NCBI GenBank assembly: GCA_963922585.1
Contig: CAWUIK010000110.1
Coordinates: 1-7,687 of the forward strand
DNA: 7,687 bases
Direction of reading: 5' to 3'
Source: Parvicella sp963922585
Lineage (GTDB): Bacteria; Bacteroidota; Bacteroidia; Flavobacteriales_D; Parvicellaceae
The notes below the pieces were generated by a model that was not told where the DNA came from, ran no database searches, and saw only the letters and a list, made by a program, of their open reading frames with translations. Shown piece by piece: positions 1 through 7,581 of the stretch (positions are counted from its first letter, which is position 1; each line of letters starts with the position of its first letter). Made by a program: the position numbers and the translations under genes.

Positions 1-96
1 TTTAATACTGTAAACAGATTTTGCAACAAGGCTGTATTTTAGATATGAAAGTATTTGAAAAATCAAAAGTGTTTACCGTTTTTTAAATGATTGTTG

Positions 97-104
97 TAAT
101 TTTA
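97..104 (+). promoter_or_regulatory. weak candidate -7 element upstream of the amidohydrolase operon
   Basis: TAATTTTA differs by one base from the Bacteroidota -7 consensus TAnnTTTG. It lies 23 bases before the ATG of the 1026-residue amidohydrolase gene. A TTTA at 72-75, 21 bases upstream, could serve as a poor -33 element. Both halves are imperfect and the region is very AT-rich, so this is only the best candidate in the 127-base leader. No protein-coding signal is seen in 1-127; a short open frame ending in TAG at 40-42 could be the tail of an upstream gene but cannot be judged. Confidence 0.22.
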
Positions 105-127
105 GCCGCTAAATTAATTTTTTTTTA

Positions 128-3100
128 ATGAAAATCATTCTAACCTTCAAGTTAATTGCCTTATTTGTGCTCAGCACATTTGCGCAAAATCATTTCAATA
201 CCAATGGCGTGCACTCTAAAAATGTTCCTCATATCGTTTTTACAAATGCTACGATTCACATAGACGGTGACAACACGATTAATAACGGTATGTTGATTAT
301 CAGAGATAATAAAATTGTATATGTAGGTGCAAAAACCAAAATTTCTGACAATATTGTAGAGCATGATTTAAAAGGAAAACATATCTACCCTTCCTTTATT
401 GAGTTGAATAGTGATTTTGGTATTCCAAAGCCAACAGAAAAATCTAGAAGTAATTCACCTCAGTATAATTCCTCTAAAAAAGGAACGTATTATTGGAATG
501 AAGCCATCAAAACTGAAGAACATTCCATTGATCAATTTCAATATAATAATAAAGATGCAGAAAAATTAAGGAAAAATGGCGTTGGTGTTGTTGTATCAAA
601 CAATCAAGATGGTATTTCTAGAGGAACAGGCCTGCTTACTGCTCTAACCGAAAAGGAAGAAAATCAAATCATAGAAAGTAAAATATCAAGTCATTTCTCT
701 TTTAAAAAAGGAAGTTCAAGACAAGTTTATCCATCTTCTTTAATGGGTTCTATTGCTCTTTTAAGACAATATTATTATGATTTGGAATATTATCAAAATA
801 ATTTAGCCACACAAAAACCGAATTTAACACTTGATGCTGCTATCGAACAATCTAAACTCCCTAAGTTTTTTAGTGTTAGGGATAAATTATCGATTCTAAG
901 AGCAGAAAAAGTAGCCAAAGAATTTAACCTCAAGTTCAATTACATAGGAAATGGCGATGAATATCAAGAAATTAAGGCCCTTAAAGAAAATATTGAAAGT
1001 ACGCTTATCATTCCGTTAAACTTCCCTAAGCCATATGATGTAGAAGACCCTTTTGATGCAAAATATGTTTCTTTGGCTGATTTAAAACACTGGGAAATGG
1101 CCCCTTCTAATGCTTACCTTTTGTATAATGAAGGTATTCCTTTTGCGATTTCAACTGAAGGAATTGATAAAGATGGAGACTTCTTCAAAAACCTTAGATT
1201 AGCAGTTCAAAGAGGTTTATCTAAAAGTTATGCTCTGAATGCTTTAACTAAAATCCCTGCTCAAATCATTGAAAAAGACAATGTTTTAGGTACATTAGAG
1301 AAAGATAAATTAGCCAATTTTATCATTACTTCTGATGATATATTTAATGAAGGTGCTTTGATTCACGAAAACTGGGTTCAAGGAAGTCAGTATATTATAA
1401 ATAGTTACGATGTAGTTGATGTAAGAGGAACTTACAGTCTAAATGTCAATCAAATTATTAGAACTTTAAAAGTGACAGGAACACCATCCAAACCTAAAGG
1501 TTCTTTGGAATACAACATTGTCACAGATAGCGTAAGTGATTCTGGTGATTTGGTAATTGATAAAGTAACTGGAAAACCAATAAAAACAACCAAAGAAAAG
1601 AAAGTTGATGCCAAAATCAATGTAAGTAAAGACTTCATTAATGTATCATACGAACTTGCCGAAGGTAGTTATAGATTGAGCGGTAATATTAATTTTGATT
1701 CTGGAAGTTGGGATGGAAAAGGTCAGATGCCTTCGGGAGAATGGACAGAATGGACAGCGATTCGAAAAGAGAAAAATAAATCTGATGCCAAAACATCAGA
1801 ATCTTTTAGCGATACTATCATCAGTACTAAATTTAATTATCCAATGATGGCTTACGGATGGGATTCTTTGCCAATTCAAAAACCTATCTTAATCAAAAAC
1901 GCAACGGTTTGGACATTGGAAGGCGAAGGCAAAATACAAGCAGATGTTTTGGTTAGAAATGGAAAAATTGCCTCTATTGCCAAAATCTTGGATGTAGTTG
2001 ATAAAACTACTATTGTAATTGACGGAAAAGACATGCATCTTACCCCTGGTATTATAGATGAGCATTCTCATATCGCAATTTCTAGAGGTGTAAACGAAGG
2101 TTCTCATGCCATTACTGCTGAAGTTAGAATTGGAGACGTTGTAAGAAATGATGATGTAAACATTTACAGACAACTAGCAGGGGGAGTTACGGCTTGCCAA
2201 TTGCTTCATGGCTCTGCAAATCCCGTAGGAGGTCAAAGTGCATTAATAAAACTAAGATGGGGACAAACACCAGAAAACATGAAAATAGAAGGTGCAGATG
2301 GATTTATTAAATTTGCCTTAGGAGAAAATGTGAAGCAATCCAATTGGGGAGATTATAACACAATTAGATTTCCACAAACAAGAATGGGTGTAGAGCAAGT
2401 ATATTACGATGCATTTATCAGAGCCAAGGAATATGAAAAAGCATGGCAAACCTTTGAAATAGAATCGAGCAAAAAGAAAAATAACGCTATTGCCCCAAAA
2501 AAAGACATACAAATGGAAGCTTTAGTGGAAATCATCAATAGCAAAAGATTTATTTCTTGCCATTCATATGTTCAATCCGAAATTAATATGTTGATTCATG
2601 TTGCAGATTCGATGGGTTTCAAAATTAACACTTTTACTCATATTTTGGAAGGCTATAAATTGGCAGACAAAATGAAAACACACGGAGCAGGTGGTTCTAC
2701 GTTTTCTGATTGGTGGGCTTATAAATATGAAGTTAATGATGCCATTCCTTACAACGCTTCATTAATGAACCAAATGGATGTAGTTACTGCAATCAATTCT
2801 GATGATGCTGAAATGGGAAGAAGACTCAATCAAGAAGCTGCAAAAGGAATGAAATATGGAGGTATGACTGATGTTCAGGCACTGAAAATGGTCACATTAA
2901 ATCCAGCAAAATTATTGCATCTTGATGATAGAATGGGGTCCATAAAAGAAGGTAAAGATGCTGATTTAGTGCTTTGGACTGCACATCCTTTGAGTATATA
3001 TGCTAAGGTTCAATATACTATAATTGATGGTATTATATACTATGACCAATCAAGAGATTTGCAAATGCAAAAAGAAATGGAAACTGAAAGAACTCGCATC

Positions 3101-3208
3101 ATCAATAAAATGATTCAGGAGAAAAACAATGGTGCGCCAACTCAAAAAGTGGTGGGCAAAAAAGAAAGAACACACGTTTGTACTTCTATTGACGAAGATG
3201 AGTTATAA
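128..3208 (+). CDS. exported two-module amidohydrolase (inactive N-terminal module, active-looking C-terminal module)
   Basis: A 1026-residue protein with a Sec signal peptide (hydrophobic residues 3-18, likely cleavage after A19 in TFA|QN), so probably periplasmic. Residues about 35-430 form an imidazolonepropionase-like amidohydrolase module (COG1228 type). It has the N-terminal beta-sandwich strand pattern, the YPSSLMGSIALLRQ segment near 201-214 and the closing LGTLEKDKLANFII near 387-400. Where active relatives have HxH after PGxID it reads PSFIELNSD, so N94 and D96 replace the histidines. Residues about 432-585 are a polar, Trp-rich, probably beta-structured linker domain. Residues about 586-1000 are a second amidohydrolase module with the expected ligand order: H646 and H648 (DEHSH), K728, H812 (CHSY), H838 (THILEG) and D892 (NSDDAE). 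A Lys/Glu-rich tail follows. The substrate is unknown; family members act on cyclic amides or dipeptides. The next gene starts 21 bases downstream, suggesting an operon. The ATG at 128 is chosen because it directly precedes the signal peptide; there is no Shine-Dalgarno sequence. Confidence 0.9.
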   Translation: MKIILTFKLIALFVLSTFAQNHFNTNGVHSKNVPHIVFTNATIHIDGDNTINNGMLIIRDNKIVYVGAKTKISDNIVEHDLKGKHIYPSFIELNSDFGIPKPTEKSRSNSPQYNSSKKGTYYWNEAIKTEEHSIDQFQYNNKDAEKLRKNGVGVVVSNNQDGISRGTGLLTALTEKEENQIIESKISSHFSFKKGSSRQVYPSSLMGSIALLRQYYYDLEYYQNNLATQKPNLTLDAAIEQSKLPKFFSVRDKLSILRAEKVAKEFNLKFNYIGNGDEYQEIKALKENIESTLIIPLNFPKPYDVEDPFDAKYVSLADLKHWEMAPSNAYLLYNEGIPFAISTEGIDKDGDFFKNLRLAVQRGLSKSYALNALTKIPAQIIEKDNVLGTLEKDKLANFIITSDDIFNEGALIHENWVQGSQYIINSYDVVDVRGTYSLNVNQIIRTLKVTGTPSKPKGSLEYNIVTDSVSDSGDLVIDKVTGKPIKTTKEKKVDAKINVSKDFINVSYELAEGSYRLSGNINFDSGSWDGKGQMPSGEWTEWTAIRKEKNKSDAKTSESFSDTIISTKFNYPMMAYGWDSLPIQKPILIKNATVWTLEGEGKIQADVLVRNGKIASIAKILDVVDKTTIVIDGKDMHLTPGIIDEHSHIAISRGVNEGSHAITAEVRIGDVVRNDDVNIYRQLAGGVTACQLLHGSANPVGGQSALIKLRWGQTPENMKIEGADGFIKFALGENVKQSNWGDYNTIRFPQTRMGVEQVYYDAFIRAKEYEKAWQTFEIESSKKKNNAIAPKKDIQMEALVEIINSKRFISCHSYVQSEINMLIHVADSMGFKINTFTHILEGYKLADKMKTHGAGGSTFSDWWAYKYEVNDAIPYNASLMNQMDVVTAINSDDAEMGRRLNQEAAKGMKYGGMTDVQALKMVTLNPAKLLHLDDRMGSIKEGKDADLVLWTAHPLSIYAKVQYTIIDGIIYYDQSRDLQMQKEMETERTRIINKMIQEKNNGAPTQKVVGKKERTHVCTSIDEDEL

Positions 3209-3229
3209 AATTTAATTAAGAGAAAGATA

Positions 3230-4570
3230 ATGAATACTATACAAAATAAAACCAGCCTTTTTTCATTAGGGTTAATGACGGTCTCATTAATATTGATGAC
3301 TTCAAGTATTTTTGCTCAAGATGCACCTGCACCTGAAAATTCAAAAAAAATCCTTTTGATTAATGCAAAAGCACATATTGGCACTGGAAAAGTAATTGAC
3401 AAATCAGCTATAGGTATTGAGAATGATAAAATAGTACTTGTAAAAGATGCACTTGCATACACCTACAAGGCAACAGATTATGATACGATTATTGACTTAA
3501 AAGGAAAACATATATATCCTGGATTTATTGCTCCCAACACTACCTTAGGTCTTACAGAAATTGAAGCAGTGAGAGCATCTGTAGACGAGAGAGAAGTAGG
3601 CATTTTTAATCCGCATGTTCGATCTTTGATTGCTTACAATACAGATAGTAGAGTTACACCTACCGTTAGAACAAATGGTGTTTTAGTAGGACAAATCACT
3701 CCAAGAGGAGGTATTATAAGTGGCACATCATCTATTGTTCATTTTGATGCTTGGAATTGGGAAGATGCTGTTTACAAAGAAGATGATGGAGTGCATTTGA
3801 ACTGGCCAAATTCAATTGAAAAAAGAGGATGGTGGGCAGAACCAGGACCTTCTAAAAAATCGGATAAATATGCTGAAAAGATTACCGAAATTGAGCAGTT
3901 TTTTGATTTAGCAAAAGCGTATCACAATCAAAAACCAAAAGATAAAGAATCTATAGATGTGAGGTTGGAAGGCATGAAGAAAATTTTTACTGGAGAAAGT
4001 AATCTTTACATTCACGCTTCTCTTTACAGAGAAATCAATGATTTGATAAACTTTAAAAAGAAATACAACATTGCAAAAGTGGTTGTAGTTGGAGGATATG
4101 ATAGTTATCTTTTAGCCAAAAAACTCAATGAGAATAATATTGCAGTTGTATTACAAAGAATTCATAGTCTTCCTGAAAGGCCTGAAGATGATGTAAATTT
4201 ACCTTATAAGTTGCCTAAAATATTATCAGATGCTAAAGTACTTTTTTGTCTTGAAAATTCTGGAGATATGGAGCAAATGGGCACTAGAAACCTACCATTC
4301 TATGCTGGAACAGCAGTTGCGCATGGTTTGGATTATGAAATGGCTGTTGCTTCACTTACGTTGAATGCTGCAAAAATTCTTGGAATCGATCATAAACTAG
4401 GTTCTCTAGAAGTAGGCAAAGATGCAACTTTGTTTGTTTCTGAAGGTGATGCTTTAGACATGATGACCAACAATGTGATAATGGCAATGATACAAGGAAG
4501 AACTATAAATTTGGACAATCACCAAAAAAGAAATTACGAAAAGTACAAAGAGAAATTTGGTTTGGAGTAA
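3230..4570 (+). CDS. exported amidohydrolase-like protein lacking the HxH metal site
   Basis: A 446-residue protein with a signal peptide (hydrophobic 10-28, likely cleavage after A29 in IFA|QD), so probably periplasmic. It resembles the first module of the preceding gene: both carry LKGKHIYP just before the metal-site position, and both share the domain-closing pattern (here LGSLEVGKDATLFV from residue 390). The diagnostic PGxIDxHxH motif is replaced by PGFIAPNTT, so N103 and T105 stand where two metal-binding histidines belong. An aspartate in ENSGD (D346) is near the place of the catalytic Asp. It may therefore be a pseudoenzyme, perhaps a structural or regulatory partner of the upstream protein; that is inference. 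Length is near that of a single-module family member, and the frame is intact, so it is not a decaying pseudogene. It lies 21 bases after the upstream stop with no promoter-like site between, consistent with co-transcription. Annotation pipelines would call it an amidohydrolase family protein. Confidence 0.88.
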   Translation: MNTIQNKTSLFSLGLMTVSLILMTSSIFAQDAPAPENSKKILLINAKAHIGTGKVIDKSAIGIENDKIVLVKDALAYTYKATDYDTIIDLKGKHIYPGFIAPNTTLGLTEIEAVRASVDEREVGIFNPHVRSLIAYNTDSRVTPTVRTNGVLVGQITPRGGIISGTSSIVHFDAWNWEDAVYKEDDGVHLNWPNSIEKRGWWAEPGPSKKSDKYAEKITEIEQFFDLAKAYHNQKPKDKESIDVRLEGMKKIFTGESNLYIHASLYREINDLINFKKKYNIAKVVVVGGYDSYLLAKKLNENNIAVVLQRIHSLPERPEDDVNLPYKLPKILSDAKVLFCLENSGDMEQMGTRNLPFYAGTAVAHGLDYEMAVASLTLNAAKILGIDHKLGSLEVGKDATLFVSEGDALDMMTNNVIMAMIQGRTINLDNHQKRNYEKYKEKFGLE

Positions 4571-4581
4571 CATTTATTTTA

Positions 4582-4618
4582 TTGAAAGTAAATCTTCTTA
4601 AATTTAAGAGTACCTTTG
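4582..4618 (+). promoter_or_regulatory. probable Bacteroidota-type promoter of the lipoprotein gene
   Basis: TACCTTTG at 4611-4618 is a perfect match to the -7 consensus TAnnTTTG and ends 20 bases before the ATG at 4639. The nearest upstream TTG (4582-4584) is 26 bases away, longer than the usual spacing, so the -33 half is weak. The site lies in the 68-base gap after the amidohydrolase gene and implies that the lipoprotein can be transcribed separately. A 14-base perfect palindrome (4596-4609) sits immediately upstream of the -7 element. Confidence 0.5.
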
Positions 4619-4638
4619 TATCATAAAAAAACATAATC

Positions 4639-5187
4639 ATGAAAAAATCAAATACTTTTGTTCTTACTTTATTATTCGTTTCTTTGCTAATCTTCAACAA
4701 TTGTAAAAAAGGAGAAAACGATCCTTTTTTATCTCTCAAATCAAGAGATGCAAGAATAACTTCTACATGGAAATTAGTAAAATTAGAGAACACTACTTTA
4801 AATACTTATATTTTTTCGGGAACAACTAACTCTGATACTTACACGAGTACATTTGACGGAAATAACATGACTGAATCATACAACGGTGGAAGTTCTTCAA
4901 CCTACCCATATTCTATGGAATTTGATATTCAAAAAGACGGTAGATATACAGTTACAATAATTGAAGACGGAGACACTGATATAGATACAGGATTCTGGTG
5001 GTGGCTTAATGATACTAAGAAAAAAACTAGAATTGCTTTTGATGATGATTATGACTCTTTTGAAGTCAATCAGTTAAAAAGTAAAGAACTTATTCTAAAA
5101 CAAGAAAACTATTATAAAGCAACAAATCAGAATGGTGAAATCAATGAATCAACAAGTACAGTGATTATGACTTTTGAAAAGAAATAA
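4639..5187 (+). CDS. lipocalin-like lipoprotein
   Basis: A 182-residue protein with a lipoprotein-type signal: MKK start, hydrophobic residues 7-19, then FNNC with Cys22 as the probable lipidation site. The lipobox is loose, as is common in Bacteroidota. The mature N-terminus (CKKGENDP) is charged, which in this phylum can route lipoproteins to the outer membrane or surface; the exact export motif is not clear here. The rest reads as a small beta-barrel or lipocalin-like domain: TWKLVKLE (43-50), an EFDIQKDGRYTV strand pair (94-105), GFWWWLND (118-125), LKSKELIL (146-153) and a final strand TVIMTFEKK. This order (a W near the start, F.. DG.Y, G.W, L...L.L) is typical of the lipocalin-like proteins annotated in Bacteroidota. 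Ligand and role are unknown. It has its own promoter-like element and ends tail-to-tail with lpxB with no spacer. Low sequence complexity (Ser, Thr, Asn, Asp) at 60-90 suggests surface loops. Confidence 0.8.
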   Translation: MKKSNTFVLTLLFVSLLIFNNCKKGENDPFLSLKSRDARITSTWKLVKLENTTLNTYIFSGTTNSDTYTSTFDGNNMTESYNGGSSSTYPYSMEFDIQKDGRYTVTIIEDGDTDIDTGFWWWLNDTKKKTRIAFDDDYDSFEVNQLKSKELILKQENYYKATNQNGEINESTSTVIMTFEKK

Positions 5188-6315
5188 TCATTTTTGTAGA
5201 TATTCTAAAACCAAACTTGCTGTTTTTTGGCTTGCTCCTATTCCTCCACAATCTGTAATAAGTTGATTGTAATCTGCTAACATTTTTATACGTTTGGGAT
5301 TTTCTTCTTCCAAAAGATGTTTCAATTCTTTATCAATATTTTCTTTGGTAAGTTCGTTTTGAATCAACTCTTTTACTACTTCTTTGTCTTCAATTAAGTT
5401 GACCAATGAAATATATTTGACTTTAATAATTCTTTTAGCAATTTGATAAGACAAAGCATTTCCTTTGTAACAAACCACTTGAGGTACTTTAAATAAAGCA
5501 GTTTCCAAAGTAGCTGTTCCAGATGTAACCAAAGCTGCATGAGAGTTGTTCAATAAATTATATGTATCACCCATTACCAAATCAACATTCTCGTTGGTTA
5601 TAAAACTTCTATAAAAAGTTTCATCTTGTGAAGGAGCTCCAGCTATGATAAATTGATAATCAGGATATTGTTCTACTACAGATAACATAATTGGAAGTTT
5701 AACACTAATTTCTTGTTTTCTACTTCCTGGCAAAAGAGCAATTATTTTTTTACCCTCATTTAATTTATGTTTTAACAAAAAAGTTTCTTTCGCCAATGCT
5801 TCATTTCTAAACTGTTCGATGGCATCTATTAGCGGATGCCCAACAAAAGTGACAGTATATCCTAAGTTTTCGTAAAAAGGTTTTTCAAAAGGTAAAATCA
5901 CATACATTTGATCGACCACTTTTTTGATTTTCTTGACTCTCGATTGTTTCCATGCCCAAACTTGTGGAGAAATATAATATAATGTAGGAATATTATGTTC
6001 TTTACAAAAATCTGCCATTCTCAAATTAAAACCTGGATAATCTATAAAAATTACTGCATCTGGTTTAAAATCTACAATTTGTTCTTTGCACAGTTTAAAA
6101 TTTTTGCTGATGGTTCTAATATTCGTAATGACTTCCCAGAAACCCATGAAAGCTAATTCTCTATAATGTTTTAGAATATTTACACCTGATTTCTCCATCA
6201 AATCTCCCCCCCACCCTTTTATTTTAATATTAGGTTTCTGAAGTAATATTTCTTTAACTAAATTGGAACCATGTAAATCCCCAGAAGCTTCACCAGATAT
6301 AATAAATAACTTCAT
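5188..6315 (-). CDS. lpxB: lipid-A-disaccharide synthase
   Basis: A GT19 glycosyltransferase that joins UDP-2,3-diacylglucosamine and 2,3-diacylglucosamine-1-phosphate (lipid X) to make lipid A disaccharide, acting at the inner face of the cytoplasmic membrane. At 375 residues it is close to the usual 380 or so. Family motifs run in order: SGEASGDLHG (7-16), the glycine-rich GWGGDLM (34-40), MGFWEV (57-62), IDYPGFNLR (91-99, with D92 at the expected catalytic Asp position), SPQVWAWK (116-123), FVGHPLID (157-164), LLPGSRKQEI (194-203) and VTSGTATLE (263-271). The start is chosen because GEASGD must lie at the extreme N-terminus. The ATG shares one base with the stop of the upstream membrane-protein gene, so translation is probably coupled. 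The presence of lpxB implies a lipid A-bearing outer membrane. A run of seven G occurs in the codons for W35-G37. No frameshift or missing motif is seen. Confidence 0.97.
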   Translation of the reverse strand: MKLFIISGEASGDLHGSNLVKEILLQKPNIKIKGWGGDLMEKSGVNILKHYRELAFMGFWEVITNIRTISKNFKLCKEQIVDFKPDAVIFIDYPGFNLRMADFCKEHNIPTLYYISPQVWAWKQSRVKKIKKVVDQMYVILPFEKPFYENLGYTVTFVGHPLIDAIEQFRNEALAKETFLLKHKLNEGKKIIALLPGSRKQEISVKLPIMLSVVEQYPDYQFIIAGAPSQDETFYRSFITNENVDLVMGDTYNLLNNSHAALVTSGTATLETALFKVPQVVCYKGNALSYQIAKRIIKVKYISLVNLIEDKEVVKELIQNELTKENIDKELKHLLEEENPKRIKMLADYNQLITDCGGIGASQKTASLVLEYLQK

Positions 6316-6626
6316 TAATGCATTAAAAATATTAATCCTAAAAACATTATTGTAATAAATATTAAACCTTTCAATGCTTTATCCATTTTCCATTGAAAAA
6401 ATAAAAAATAAAATGCTAACATATTGGGTAGCAAACTAAATGTTAGAATTTCCATATAATAATTGTTTTTTCCCATCAATAAATTCCAAAAACCTTCAAT
6501 AGTATATGAATTTGAAGGATCTTTTACCCACTTAGAAAGAAAAAAACCAAAGACAGTCAACACAAAACCTAGTAAAAGACCAACCCATACATTATCTATT
6601 TTTTTCTTTACAACTTCCCATTTCAT
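6315..6626 (-). CDS. small three-helix membrane protein upstream of lpxB
   Basis: A 103-residue protein not recognised as a named family. It begins with a charged amphipathic stretch (MKWEVVKKKIDNV), followed by a transmembrane helix at about 13-31. A polar loop at 32-57 contains W33, P37, W47 and Y56-Y57. A second helix spans about 59-78, a short charged turn KMDKALK follows at 80-86, and a third helix spans about 88-102 to the C-terminus. There is no signal peptide cleavage site, so it is probably an inner-membrane protein. Its TAA stop overlaps the lpxB ATG by one base, and a good promoter lies just upstream, so it is the first gene of an operon with lpxB. From memory, small hypothetical membrane proteins are often found next to lpxB in Flavobacteriia; this suggests, but does not prove, a role in lipid A synthesis or transport. 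Base composition is as AT-rich as its neighbours. Confidence 0.82.
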   Translation of the reverse strand: MKWEVVKKKIDNVWVGLLLGFVLTVFGFFLSKWVKDPSNSYTIEGFWNLLMGKNNYYMEILTFSLLPNMLAFYFLFFQWKMDKALKGLIFITIMFLGLIFLMH

Positions 6627-6656
6627 TTTATAAAACTACTTTTAATTATCAATATA

Positions 6657-6690
6657 CAAAGTTAATGATATTTATCTTGAAACTTACAAA
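6657..6690 (-). promoter_or_regulatory. probable promoter of the membrane protein-lpxB operon
   Basis: Read on the minus strand, TTTG (6690-6687) and TAACTTTG (6664-6657) are separated by 22 bases. TAACTTTG is a perfect match to the Bacteroidota -7 consensus TAnnTTTG, and the spacing fits that reported for Flavobacterium-type promoters. The predicted transcript would start near 6653, giving a leader of about 25-30 bases before the ATG at 6626. This is the best promoter in the window. Confidence 0.6.
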
Positions 6691-6831
6691 TTATTATTAA
6701 TTGCTCTTTCATATATTTTATAGATTCAAATTATGTTTACATTTATCAATGAACTTATATTTTGTTTTTTTAATAATCTTTTTAATTAAAATAAATAGGA
6801 TATAGTTAACAAATTTTATCATGAAAATGGT

Positions 6832-6860
6832 TTTGTTTAAATCAAAATACATTATCTTCG
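6832..6860 (+). promoter_or_regulatory. candidate promoter of the glycosyltransferase-pyrC operon
   Basis: TTTG at 6832-6835 and TATCTTCG at 6853-6860 are 17 bases apart. The second element matches TAnnTTTG except for one C. The element ends only 7 bases before the ATG at 6868, so transcription from it would begin within a few bases of the start codon and give a nearly leaderless mRNA. The rest of the divergent gap (about 6691-6831) is very AT-rich and holds no other recognisable site or gene. Confidence 0.4.
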
Positions 6861-6867
6861 TCAACCA

Positions 6868-7577
<710 letters not shown>

Positions 7578-7581
<4 letters not shown>

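Noticed and set aside
1..42. Open frame from base 1 to a TAG at 40-42, possibly the end of an upstream gene
   Set aside because: Only 13 codons are visible, with no recognisable motif, so coding cannot be supported.
161..364. Minus-strand open frame of 67 codons inside the large amidohydrolase gene
   Set aside because: It is fully antisense to a strongly supported coding region, has no family resemblance and reads as low-complexity shadow sequence. The same holds for minus-strand frames at 1450-1638, 1889-2173 and 2318-2512.
128..4570. Possibility that the HxH-less amidohydrolases are pseudogenes
   Set aside because: Both frames are full-length with intact signal peptides and family motifs, so inactive but maintained proteins fit better than decay.
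4571..4610. Intrinsic terminator after the 446-residue amidohydrolase gene
   Set aside because: The only inverted repeat is the AT-only palindrome at 4596-4609, with no GC stem or following T-run.
4503..4793. Minus-strand open frame of 96 codons spanning the amidohydrolase-lipoprotein junction
   Set aside because: It is antisense to the ends of two real genes and to the lipoprotein promoter, and its translation is Phe/Lys/Asn-rich without a recognisable domain.
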